From: Cyanoderma ruficeps
Taxonomy: Eukaryota > Chordata > Aves > Passeriformes > Timaliidae
NCBI GenBank assembly: GCA_008694505.1
Contig: VZDJ01000033.1
Coordinates: 3,373,745 to 3,437,744 of the forward strand
Reading direction: 5' to 3'
Length of the DNA: 64,000 nucleotides
The first letter of the stretch is position 1. The number at the start of each line of letters is the position of its first letter. Below, piece by piece: positions 34,840 through 46,776 of the stretch. The notes beneath the pieces were generated by a model. That model made no database searches and had not been told where the DNA came from. It worked only from the letters and a program-made list of their open reading frames with translations. Position numbers and translations under genes: made by a program.

Positions 34840-35260
34840 CCTTGTCAGAGGCGCTCGCAGCACTGTATTTACAGCGGGAGGATTAGGCTGGCAGCTCTCC
34901 AGTAATGCTGGAAACTGCCTCCATGAGCCCTGATTTGGCTGAGGCTGTCAGCACTGATTGATTTTCATGCTTGACAGCCTTTGAAATGCTTTCAGATTGG
35001 GATTTCTCACCGGGCCTGATGTGGGGGAGGTATTTTTATTATCATTATTAATAGCAGAAATAGTATTATCTGGATATTTATGCAAGTGGAGATTAGGGGC
35101 AAAGACTGGCATGAGCAGTTGGTGTCAAGCTTCATGCTGGCCAGGAATAATCTCATCAGGACTTGCATTTCAAAATGGAGCTAGCTCATGGTCTTTCCAA
35201 GGCAAATGAAAATTCGCCATAAATTTTCATAATTTTACTAATTTTTGCCATTGTGGCTCA
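34840..35260. promoter_or_regulatory. Candidate enhancer with an inverted repeat
   Basis: A repeat-free stretch with many ATTA/TAAT cores (35037-35060), retained CpGs (34853, 34875, 35010, 35215), and a perfect 9-bp inverted repeat ATGAAAATT at 35206-35214 with 35222-35230, spaced by seven bases. The sequence has the look of a vertebrate conserved noncoding element. Conservation is not tested here. Confidence 0.38.
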
Positions 35261-35393
35261 ATAACAAGCATGCTGGGATTTGGCTTCCCTGGGACAATCC
35301 ACTGGGTTTTGTGACTTCTAAAATTGTACATCTTTAGTTTGATGTGTCACCAGAAACTGCGGGGAAAATAAAAACTCTCCAATATCATTTCAG

Positions 35394-35885
35394 TGTTAGA
35401 GAATTAAGGCATTGCTTTATTCTGGCCAGGATGTTGTTCTGGCCAGGATGTGCAATAGAAATCATTTAATCCACACATTGCCCGGGTTGTGCAGTGAAAA
35501 TCATTCCCTCACACATGGCTCTTTACTGGATTTTTCACATATTTATACAGACAAACCCCAAAGGAGTTCTCAAGTTCATCGGTCTTAAATGACACAATTC
35601 GTAGTATTTGATCTCCTATTGGCTATTGACCCATTCACCTTAGATGCTCATTTAGTCCTCATTCTTCAGTTCTCTTATCAGTCTTTTCCCAGACCAGGCA
35701 AACCAGGGGATGATGTTTGGGGTTGATGTCCATTAATTTTTGTTAATAGTCACTTATCTGCTGTGTTTCTTCTGGCTACTCCCAACCTGTTAGTGTTAAG
35801 GTCATGAGGCCTTGACTGGTGAAACAGAGTCTTTTGGAAAGGAAGTTCAATTCCTTTCCCTCTGGGCAAAAACGAACCAACCTTT
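35394..35885 (-). mobile_element. LTR of an endogenous retrovirus, minus strand
   Basis: Read on the minus strand there is a TATAAAT box (plus coordinates 35541-35547), a poly(A) signal AATAAA (35416-35421) and a short tail ending CTCTAACA at 35394, which is the normal order at an LTR 3' side. The U5-like part carries a 17-bp tandem duplication of TCTGGCCAGGATGT (about 35421-35453). The 5' boundary near 35885 is estimated. I recall similar sequence from passerine genomes but cannot name the family with confidence. No internal genes are seen. Confidence 0.6.
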
Positions 35886-36601
35886 GACCAAAGTTAGTTA
35901 AAAACATTTTAGAAGTTGTGTCGTTTCCAATAGAGGGAAGAAAATTCCGTAGGTTTCAAAGGTGAGTGTTTCAGTGAGGTTTTGGAAGAGCAGCTTTTGA
36001 ACAACTCCTGCTGAACGAAGGATTTGCAGTCTAACAAAAACTGCAGGGTGGCTGTGTTGGAAGGCCCAGCATGTTTGTGCTTGTTTCCTGCCCGTGAGCA
36101 CCACAGAACCCCAGGGTGGATGTTAAACCACCTCCTTCCCACCCTCCTGCCATGGACTGAGACACCTTCCACTCATCACCCATCACATCTTCAGGCACAC
36201 AGGTGCAGGTTTTTCATTTGCCTTGGTTTTTGCTCAATTTTTGGAGCAAGCAGGTGTTACTGTCAAGTCCCTCTGGATGTCACTTCACATGACGTTGTCT
36301 GTCCAGCTCCTTTTTCAGCTGCTTGCTGATCCACTGCATTGACAGAAGTCCCAGCTCAGGAGCAGTCAGATAAACCTTGTAGAGACTGCAGAAGTTAAAC
36401 AACTGTGCTGAATCCTCCAAAGCTGCACCTCAACCCTGTATTTTCCCCTGCTATGAAAAATAAAAGCCAAAACTCATTGAAGGCAGCCCAGGGATATCAC
36501 TGAGGTTTATTTCTAACATGTGAAACATCTGTCAGTTTTGTGCTGTGAAAACAACATACCCTAATGCTTTGAAATTAGCTTTGTTACTGTTAAGGATAGC
36601 C
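35886..36601. other. Noncoding block, nothing recognised
   Basis: Unique-looking sequence. Overlapping frames at 35.9-36.3 kb lie on opposite strands and have no domain signature. Confidence 0.45.
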
Positions 36602-36639
36602 AAAAAAAAAAAAAAAAANAAAAAAAAAAAAAAAAAAAA
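36602..36639 (+). repeat. Poly(A) run containing the only N
   Basis: A run of about 38 A bases is interrupted at 36619 by an N. The N marks base-calling or joining uncertainty in a homopolymer, so the true length is unknown. No poly(A) signal lies 10-30 bases upstream; the nearest AATAAA is about 140 bases away. A retrocopied mRNA tail is therefore unlikely. Confidence 0.9.
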
Positions 36640-38508
36640 GGCACGCACACAAACAAAAACCAAGCAAAAGGATGTCTGTTAATAGCATTGCTCTGAAAAA
36701 CAGTCTCATCTCCGTGGGAAATAATACATTACTCATGAAAATAGGAAATCACAGTGGCTAATGAGAGGAAGTTGCAGAGTTGGATCAGTCTGCTCATCTT
36801 TGTTTGAAGGGATACCCCTAGAGCCAGAGAAAAAGGTCTTTTTAAGTTCAGGCCTGAAATATGCTACTGCTCATGCAATATTTCTTTTTTCCTACAGTAA
36901 CAACAGTAAGGAAAAATAATTCCATATGAACATTGTAGTTTAGGGACACAGTCTTGAGGATTTACATGTGATGTGTGCCCTTTATCACCCCCTGAGGCAC
37001 ACTAGTGGTAAACCTGTGACCTTTACTTCAATAGATGTTTCCCAAAGAGCCTGTGGACCAAAAATCCCTTCTCTAAGCCACTGTGTAAATATGGCCCAAA
37101 GACCGGCTGCCCCTTCCTCCAAGCTTTTACTGCTCCCTGGGCACTGAACTTGGCAGCAAGATCCTACCCATGGCTCTCAGGAGTGGTGAAAAATCCTTGA
37201 CAGGGCAAGGCAGGCAAAGTCCTTGGCAGCTACTGACTCCTTTTAAACCAAGGAGATGAGCTATGGCCTAGAATTTCTTCCTTTTTCTCATGCTGTCAGG
37301 AAGCAGATTTAGTAATAATTTGGCTCCATTTATGCAGCCAGTGTTTCTGTTGACATCACAGTGCATTTACGGAGATTTCTTACGTGTGGAGAATCACTTT
37401 TTGGCTGCAGGTAGTTTCTTAATTTATATACTAATCTGATACTAATAAATACCAGGTGAACTATTCCATCTTCCTCCACGGGTTGGTTTTGAGAGGCAAG
37501 CCAGTGGTAGAGCAAGGTGCTTTCCTTATCAGTGCTTGCCTGTCAGGGACCAGTAGAAGCTATAATCTCAAGACTGTATTTCTTTAAAAAGGAAAAGTGC
37601 TTGTCTGTAGTGTGACATATGGTTAGAACCCAGCCAGTTCTTCCAAATATCTGTGATAACCTTTAGGCAGTTCCAGCACACAGAGTCTCTGATCCTGGAT
37701 TGCTTTCCTCATTTAAAGAGAAGCAGAGCTGAGTGTTATAACCCTGCTGGGCACACAGAGGAGATGGGAAGATTGTTTGAGTGAAAACACACACTTGTCT
37801 TCTTTGGGAGGCACAAAGGATTGCTTGCAGGTAGTTGGATTGTCCTTTTTCAAAGGCTATATGAAGGGACTCTCATTACTTGTTCTTTATTGGATTTCAC
37901 CAGCTCCCTGTGGGGCAGGTCTGCTGTTGGCTTTAGTCAAGGTATCCTGGAACTTTTGCACTTGAGCAAAAATCAGTCCCAGCTCAGTCAAATCAGGTGG
38001 GCCAGGTTCTACTCTTGGACAGTGAGAAACTTCCCTGTTCCAGGTACAAGATTTGGTAAAAATATTGTTTTGACAAATTGTGGTCGTGTCTGTGAAGGTG
38101 TCATACATTTACTGACCTGTGATTCTATTATGAGGTAGTTCATTTCATGAGTTCAAGAAGATGCCTGTCATTTCTCTGAACTGGATTTTTCTTCTCTGTA
38201 GCAGTAGTACTGCTTAAATAGTCAAATGCCTCCTCTGTCCTAGTATTCTGAGACAGTAAATTAATTACTACTCTTTGTGTCTTTTATTAATTGAAATAAA
38301 TGCTTCCTTCAAAAAAACCTTTTTAGCACATAATTTTTGTAATAACTTCACACACAAAACTGAACCCTTTTACCCCACCTGTGCAATAGATAACAGACAG
38401 GGTTTGAGTGTGGCATGACTCTTCTCAAATCTCAGTTGTTACTGTGACATTCACATACTTTTCCCTGAACTGTAAATGAGAAGGCAGAGCCTGCTCTGCT
38501 TTGTTGCT
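36640..38508. other. Noncoding block, nothing recognised
   Basis: No gene or repeat family is recognised in this stretch. Open frames at 37.8-38.1 kb on both strands look like chance. Confidence 0.45.
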
Positions 38509-38720
38509 GTAGAATCACAGAATCTTGGTAAGATCATCAAGCCCAGCCATTAACCCAGCCCTGCCAAGGCCACCTCTAAACCATGTCCCCAAGTGCCACA
38601 TCCACACAGTTTTTTAAATCCCACCAGGGATAGGGACTCCACCACTGCCCTGGGGGGCTGAGCCACTGCTGGGACAGGGATTTCTGCCCTTTTGGGGAGG
38701 AAATCTTGTCCTGCACTGTC
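38509..38720 (-). mobile_element. CR1 LINE 3' fragment, antisense
   Basis: The left edge TAGAATCACAGAATC is the antisense form of the CR1 terminal octamer repeat. It is followed by AAGATCATCAAGCCCAG, CCATGTCCCCAAGTGCCAC and GGACTCCACCACTGCCCTGG, all CR1 3' landmarks in birds. The fragment is 5' truncated at about 38720, as most CR1 copies are. Confidence 0.93.
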
Positions 38721-41700
38721 AACAGCATTGGTTTATATAGGTTCATGCAGGTCTTCACTAAAATCAACTTTGTCTTTCTCATTGCTCTTTTCTAGGTGTT
38801 TTGGGTTTGTAGATGATGTCATCAGTAATTCTCTAGAGGACTGACTTAGCCAGCGTAGCACTCTCAGTTTTCATCGCTGTCAGTTTTCGCTGTGTTCACT
38901 CCGCGCACACTGAGCACAGTGCTGCCCGTGGTGGTGTCCAGATCTTGTTTCTGGAAGGCTGATCCATCCCAGCATAACTCAGGAGTCACAGGTCCTCGTG
39001 GGCATTTCAGGGCTGCCAGCCATGTGTTTTTGAGACGTCAAGTCTTGGGGAGTTTTGTTTAGCCAGCTCTTTTCCTGAAGCTCCCTGATTAATTTTTCAG
39101 TTGGGAGGCTTTCTGTGTTGGTGGGTTGAAAGTAAAAGCATGCTGCTGTATTCCCCCTCACTCCCAGATCCTCAGATGCCAGGCAGAGTTCTACTGAACC
39201 CCATGGGAGTTGTGTCACTTACAGGGGTTGAGCCCAGTGTCATTTCTGTGCTGTGGAAAGATCATTCCAGGTTTTTTTCTCTTCTGTTTATGCTTTCCAT
39301 TGCTTACTCGAGGACAGTATCTCCTCATTTGTAGTTCTGTGTTATTTTGATGGCCTCATACCAGGGACTTCATGAACCTTTCATTGAAAACATAGATAAA
39401 TTGTCTCTTCTTGTGTTTATTTATCTGCCATGCAACTAATACTGTTTAAAGTAAAATTCTGTGGATTTAAACCCAAAGAATATGTATGACTTGCAGCTGT
39501 AAAATAGAAGCAGATGGTGACATACATTTATATTTGCTTACTATCTGAAATCTGTCATACAGTTTGTTTGTTAAGATTATCACAAAAATACTCTGTACTG
39601 ACCAGTTTTAAGTATCATAGGAACAGGAAGCAGGAAATCAAAGAGAGAATTTTATCTCTGGACTCCACCTAAACTCCATCACAAATACAAAAGTGTCAAG
39701 GTCAGTTGGACCGACATGAAGAAAAGTGCTTGAAATCTAAGGCTTCAGATGAAAACCAAATGAAATTCAGTTTGTCTGCTTGTCCTTGTGTGAGTGGCTA
39801 ATAAAGCATATGTATGCATTTCTGATTCCTCCAAAGAACAGTTTTGGCAGCAGTTAGGCCGATCAAGAACCATTTGTGTTTCCCTGCTTGCTCGAGGGAC
39901 ATAAAGGGGAAGGGTGAGAAATGAGCTCCTGTAGTGACCTTCACTGTGTCAGACCACCTCGTGTGTTCAGGGGCAATGCCAAATATTTTGCAGGAGAGTT
40001 TTCTCCTGCCCCAGTCAGGGAACATGTCCTGAGCTGTGAGCACAGGGGGTGGTGGAGTGGCGTTGGAATGTACCTGGAACCAGGTCTGCTGTCTGCTTGC
40101 CTTCTGCAGGTCCCCATCCTGGAATACCTTTTATTAAATTAATCAGCTCTACCTTCTGCAGAGAATCCTCTCTGATGTACCAGTCACACTTCACATGTTG
40201 CCACAGAACTCAAATGGTTCTTCATGTGGTTTACAGTGGACTGAAATTCAGCTGTTTTATTCAGCAGTCAAAACACTTTCACCTGCACGGTGAGGCATGT
40301 TGCAGAAGAATTTCTTTGTGCAGGTTGCTGGATCTGCACAGGTTTGTCCCCTGGTTAGTCACACAAAGGATGTATTTTTTGATTTGGCTTGGCTTGAGGA
40401 GCCTGAAAGACAAAACTGCTCTGGTTTAGAGGGAAAGAACACCTAGAGCTGAACGTGGTGCATGCACTGCCAGCAGTTTGGTCCTAAATGAGCAGAACAA
40501 CCACAAACAGTCAGCAGCCAGAGTTTACATAGAGTAACTCTTGCCAGAGAAATCCTATGGTTTTACTTGCTAATTTATAAATTGGTGGCTGAGTGGAATG
40601 CAGTTTCAAGGCAAACACAGATATACAAGGAGGAGAGTGATTTATAGAGCTAGAACAGGAAATGGAGGAAGATGTAAGCTTGAGAGGATAGGAGGAAGAA
40701 GGAAGTGAAACAGCCTGACAATGAAATCGATTAATTTCTTAATAGTTCTCCCACTGGATTGCAAAAAGCCCAACTGATACAAATAATACTGTGCTGGAGG
40801 GACAGATCTGTAATGGAAGAGGCACAATAGAAACTCATTTAGCCTCTTTAACATGTAACCTTGTTTTGCACAGGTTTGGGAGTATTTTTCCCAAAACCTT
40901 TTTGCTGGCTGTTAAACTGTGAAAGCCCAGTTGCTGATCAAAAACTGGGAGCCGTTTTCCTTTTTTTTTTTTTTCATCATAGCCTGTTCAATCTGTCCTG
41001 CCAAAACAAGCACCCACTTAACTTGATGGGGTGACAATTTTCACACATTCTGCATCACTCTGTCTGTCCAACTGCAGGAGAACACGAGCAACCCAGGATG
41101 GCTACCCAGAGCAGTAAGCACGTTTTTTTAATCCAGGATGATGCTCAGGTCATGCCCAGAGCATGTATCACTCCTGATTGAATCTTAGAAGGAATTGCTA
41201 CAAAGCTTACAGAAGGAACAAAACCAGCAGCTGCCTGGCCTAGCTTTGAACTTAAAAGTCCAAACCTTACATTCCCAAGAGACTTCAGCCAGGTGCACTG
41301 CTAACCTGCCTGGGGGTGCTCTCTGTTACAGCATGAAAATGGGGCTGCAAGGGCTATGCTGGGAAGTGCATCACTATTTCTTTCATGCCAGGGCGTGCCC
41401 TTTGAGAGGAGCACTTGCATTATTGCATAGGCAAGATGGATGATGTGTTTTAAGTCTGGGAGAAGCTTGCTGATATGCCCTTTTCTTTTGAAAATGCAAC
41501 TCTTCACTTTCTAAGTAGATAGATATGCTAAAAGACTTCACTGCTCTGCTGTTTTGTTGAGTTGTTTTGCTTCATGTTTTTCAAAAATGGAACCTTTTCA
41601 AAATCATAAGCCTTGTTATGTTAGCTTTTGTTACTTATTTTTCTCAGAATAACTAATGTCAGCTACAGCAGTAAGTTAATAATCAAGTGCAAGTTTGAGT

Positions 41701-43034
41701 TCTATATGAAACCCCTGACTGTATAAAACATGAGGTAATGAACTTCACATAAATTGACATATTTGTCTTAGGGTAAAGGTCCATTTTATATGTAAGGGAG
41801 AGGACAAAGAAGGTAATCAGAAGCAAAGTATATTAAAGCCACAGTTGAATTTAGTTAAAAAACAAAATATCATCTTTTAGAACTGTACAAGAGTTTACGG
41901 CTACTGTCTTGTTTTGAAGACCTAGTCCAGAGGGGTTCTGTTTTGGTTTGGTTTTTAAAATCGCTCATTTCCTATATTCTGAGTAGTTAAATGTTACCTC
42001 TTTTCTGAGAATCGGATGCACTGGTGTTTGTGAGGAGGTTGGAGCATGTACTCCATTCCTGCTCTCTGGTCAGGGCACAATGAATAGCCACACTGCAGAC
42101 TTGGTCACTCAACTTCTAATGTTGCAGTGAATTTTTTTTTATTTTTTTTGCAACTGAGAAGCAGACAGATGACGTATTAGATTAGTCTGCATTCACTCAA
42201 ATGCCTTTTTTTAGGCAGCTGGAAGACAATATATTGAAATAGCAGCAGTGATGAAAGTCTAGGGGTATAATAGTTTCACAGACAAATGATACCTTTTGTT
42301 GCCCTGACTGATCTGCATGGGAAAGCAGGACAAGCTTTTGATGACAGTTATTTAATCAGCCGAAATATCAAAGCTCATTCTCTTATCTGTACATTGTGGA
42401 GATCGTGTTTTCTAAGATCTTCAAGATGATTCAGTAGTTCTTTAAATACTCATGTTTAAATCAGCCAGGGGGAATGAAGAATTAGCTTTTCTGCTACAGA
42501 AAGGGGAGTGTTAAGAACAGGCTCACCAAGTCTGCTTGGGAGATGTCTGAGAGGTTTCTTTGGTGTGTGTTTTCTGAACATTTCCAGAGGAACTAGTTGA
42601 AATTCAGCCACTCTTCATATGCTGGGCACTGCAGTGACGTGCTGATTTTAAGGTGGTGAATGGACTCAATGAGAGCAACATAATTCTGGGATCATGAACA
42701 GGGGAAAGAAATGCTTGCCCCAGGAAGAGCTCTCCTGCCTGCCCTCGGGTGTTTGGTCTTTCTTCTCATGGCAAGCTGTAGGAGTCAGCTGCCAAATGCA
42801 TTTCCCGGGTGGGGCAAGAGCATGTATAGAGTATTCCCATCTCAGAAATTCAGGTTGTATTTCTGTATTATTACAAGAGCTCTCTGCTGCTCGATCTATG
42901 GAGTATCTCAGGCAGGAATGTTTAGCATTTAATAAAATGGTGGCACAATTAGAAGCAACTTGTAATGTGGCTTTTCTTATTTTCAAATTTAGTTACTCCT
43001 AGGAACAAGCACTGAATCTTGAAAATCTCTGAAG
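38721..43034. other. Noncoding block, nothing recognised
   Basis: About 4.3 kb without a recognised gene. A small CpG cluster with a 14-16 bp imperfect duplication (CAGTTTTCATCGCTGT and CAGTTTTCGCTGT) is at 38867-38896. T-rich runs occur near 40963-40975 and 42130-42150. Confidence 0.45.
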
Positions 43035-43069
43035 TATATATGTGTGTGTGTGTGTGTATATATATATAC
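43035..43069. repeat. Compound TA/TG/TA microsatellite
   Basis: (TA)3, then (TG)8, then a run of about six TA units. The alternating purine-pyrimidine run can adopt Z-DNA and is expected to vary in length. Confidence 0.97.
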
Positions 43070-46000
43070 AAAATATAATATTTCAGCAATGTATTTCACT
43101 GCATACATTCATTTTTCTTTTAGTTCCTGTGTTTGAAGGGCATATAAACACTGGATCCCATAAAGTGCTGTTTAAGCTAAGAAACTGAGTTGACTTACTG
43201 TCACTGAGATGAGAACTACAATAGGGAGTTTGTTGTTAGCTCAGAGCAGTTAGTTCAGTCTAACTTTGCTCAAAACCCAAAGCTCCTTATCCTTCCCACC
43301 AATATTTTAAAGGAACAACAGCCACTTGGAACAGGTCTGTCTCAAATCTCTTGTACACCTTCTGTTTGTTAGTGTTTATGGTTTTGTACCTGTTTTCCCC
43401 TCTTAAAACCTCTTTCCCTGGTGCACAAACACCTGTACAAACAGCAAAGTGGACAGGCTGCAAAACCCAGAAACTTCTCAATGCACAATTCCACAGAATT
43501 AGCAGGTGTGTAATGAGCCAGGTTCTGTGGAAGCTCCTCTTACAGTCTCTGACTGGTGCTGCAGTGGGGCTTTGCTGGTTCTCACCTAGATCTCTGCATT
43601 TTTACTTTATTTAGTGAGTAGGGGAAGAATAGATGAGTTTTGCCCTGATCTTTCATTCACAATAATCCAAGGGAGCTGGAAGTGATTTCTTTAATAAATG
43701 AAAAGACCATAATTCTATCCAAATTAACATGTGCTTTCATCTACGTGCTGTTTCACCAGATGGTTGCATTGTTGTGGCCCCCCTCTTTGTCCTTTCTCCT
43801 CAATGTTATTTTACATCCTCCCCCTCCAAAAAAAAAATGTAGGATCTGGGTCCATCCCTGCTTGTAGAGGCAGAAAGGCAGGAGAAAGGCTGCTTGCCAT
43901 GAAGCCAGCCACTGGTTTGGAGAGAACTGCTGAGCTATTCCCAGCCTGTGCTAACAGTGGTAAGGTCCATGTCAAACAAAACCTAAAATGCTGTAGTAAA
44001 CACTTTTCATCTCACTCACACAGAAGTCACTTTGGCCTGATGAAGTGGATTTTTGCCAAAGGGTTTTTTTCCTCAAGACCTTTCTCTCACGATTCTGGCA
44101 GATGAGGCCTCTGAGAGGACTTTAAATAAAGCCTTTGGCTTTGAGACTGGGCTGTAAGGAACAGGAGCTCTTGCAGCACCTGTGCACATCAGACAGCTCT
44201 GAAACTGAGGCTCCTGGGGGATGGCAAGAAAAACATGAGGAAAAATATCAGTAACTCTCACCTAGACTGAGTTGCATTTCCTAAATCAGACTGGATTGCA
44301 TCAGATAAAAATCCTTGAGTTAGGATGCCTGAGCCAGACTTACCATAAGCTGATATAGTGTGATTTCCTGGACAGAATCCATCTTCTCCAGCCTGGTGTC
44401 AAAGTTGTTCCTCTTCTTCCTCAGTCCACTTAAATCTTGTACATGGCAGCTTTTACTGTTTCCTTCAAAGTGAACTCTTTCAGTGAAATTGCCTCATTTG
44501 ATTCCTGGTGTGCTGGTCAGGAAACTTTCTGCAAATACCATTTATTTCTTCCAAGGTGGAAAAGGAGTTTCATAAAGCTTAGAAGAATGAGGCATGTAAA
44601 GGGATCATTAAAATCAGGCAAATCAAACATTCTCTGTATTTCCTATCAGCATTAATCATGCTTAAAGACATTTCTAATATTGTCACAGCAAGCAGAACTG
44701 ATATAATTGGATTCCTATCGTACAAGTGGTAGGAAATTAGTTGCAGAAGTTGAGTGCTAGGTGAGAGAACCGAAATCAAGTCTTTGTAGTCACCTTTGTG
44801 GGCAGGTACAGCATTGTCTGTCTGTGCAGTGCCTGGTGCACTCAGCTGGGCTCCATCCACGTTACCTGGAGAATTTGGTCCTGGCTGTCCTTGGTAAGAG
44901 GTGCTTCCTGGACAGGTTATGAGTGTGACCCACAGAACCAGAATGATGCCTCAGGTTTCAGGTATCCAGCAAGTTTCCAAGTCAGTCATCTCAGGTAAAT
45001 GCCTAAAACTTGGGTGAGACAGTTCTGGACTCTTTTCTCTCTCTTTCTCCCTCTTTCTGTGAGAAATGATCTTTTATATATTTGTTTTGGTTTGCTCATA
45101 TGGGGAATGTAATTACATGCTTTGTTTTCTTTTCAGGAAGAAAAATAAATGTAGAAATAAGAAAGCATTAAAAGGGCACAGTTCTGATGTAAACAACACT
45201 TTTAGATTAGGAAACTGTCCCAAATTCATTTCAGCTTTCAATAAGTGGACCTACCATATGAAAAACTCCCCTATTTGCCTTCCCCTTGCCCTTCTGTTTG
45301 GTTATTCTTTTCCCAGTTGTTCCCTACTTTCCTGGAATAAGAGTAATAATTTTGATGTCAGAAACAATTATATTTATTTCCCTTTTTTAATGCTATGAGT
45401 GACCCTATCTATCACATTCACAGTTTCCATGGAAAAGAATATGGAATTGGAACCAGTTTGTGTTACAGAGTGGGGAGAGAGATTTTCCCTTGGGCAGCTC
45501 CTATGCTTTTTCTAAATTAAACTTAATCTTATCAAATTAATTAAGAACAGTTTCTCTTAAACATGATCTGATCCAGCTGCTTAATGGAAAGGCAAGTTAG
45601 TTTTGTTAGACTAAAGCAAAGCAAACTGTTCTTTCCTGGCTCTGTGCCATGAAATGAACACCACTTCTGGCCTGGGCTGTAAGACGTGAAAAGGGGGACA
45701 TTGGACCTTTTGTACCACAGTGCTCAGAAATAAAATCTGTGAGATTGTGTAGATTTTTAAACGTTCAGGACACTGAACAAGGTAGACTAACCTGTCAGAT
45801 ATTGCCATATGTTGCCATTTTTTGCCAGGGACAGCAAGCTGTAGGGGACAGTCACTGGTGGATGGGCACCAGTGCAGAGGTGGGTGCTCAGCAGTGTCAG
45901 TAAAAGAAGGATCTCCACATCACTAAATTTATCACGGCACTTGGGACAGACAGGTGTGCTGAAGCATTAGATATGGTTGGGTTTCAGGATTGCTTTGTGA

Positions 46001-46728
46001 AGTAGTGGTGGCTCACTGCTGTAAAGTGGAAGTCCTGGTTTGGGGCACTGCAATCCAGCGTGTGGAGTTTGGTGCTCCTGTGCTGTGGCATTCTATTCCT
46101 CCTACAAGGCGTGGGGAAAAGGTTTTTCCCCTTACCTTACTTACAGGGCAAGGAGCAAAACAGGAGTAGGACAGCTCTCAGACTGTTTTATGAAATCATC
46201 CTTTAATCTCATGGCGATTAGCCCTTGAGGTTTAAAAGAAGTTTTATCTGCTAGACGTTAGGCAGGATTTTACATGTGATTCATCCATGCCTCTGCAACA
46301 CCCTCCTGCCCAGGCCTGCCAGAAAGGCAGCATTGTTATCAGAGGAATCTGAAGCCTCCTTGGAGTCCCCCGTGGCTGGACAGAGTGTTGTCATCCTGAG
46401 CTGGAAGTGATTCCCTCAGTGCTGTTTCTAACTAAGTTTCCAAGCAAGCAAGATTTATGTCAGTAGGCTGTATTTTTGTTGAATCCCTGACCAAAGTATC
46501 TGGAGGAGAGAAATCTGGCAAACTCCAGCCAAAGAGGAGTAGTCATTTAAAGACAGGAAAGTCTACAAATGAAAATGAAATGAAATGAAGGCCTACAAAT
46601 GAAAGCAGGCAGCAGTGTTCAAACAGAGGCACTGGTCTTACCGGGGTAAAGGCTAAGACATGTTACTGTATAATAAAAAAATCAACACTACATTTAATTA
46701 GAAATTTACAGCTTCCAATAGGAGGAGT
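43070..46728. other. Noncoding block with AAATG repeats
   Basis: No gene is recognised. AAATG-type short repeats and a duplicated CCTACAAATGAAA-like segment lie at about 46562-46606. Confidence 0.45.
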
Positions 46729-46776
46729 AACTTATGATCAATGGAACTTATGATCAATGAAACTTATGATCAATGG
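46729..46776. repeat. Tandem triplicate of a 16-bp unit
   Basis: AACTTATGATCAATGG occurs at 46729-46744, with one change (final A) at 46745-46760, and again at 46761-46776. Each unit contains the palindrome TGATCA. Near-identity of copies suggests recent duplication. Confidence 0.97.

Noticed and set aside
36459..36639. Possible processed pseudogene ending in poly(A)
   Set aside because: The AATAAA is about 140 bases from the A run and no coding remnant precedes it.
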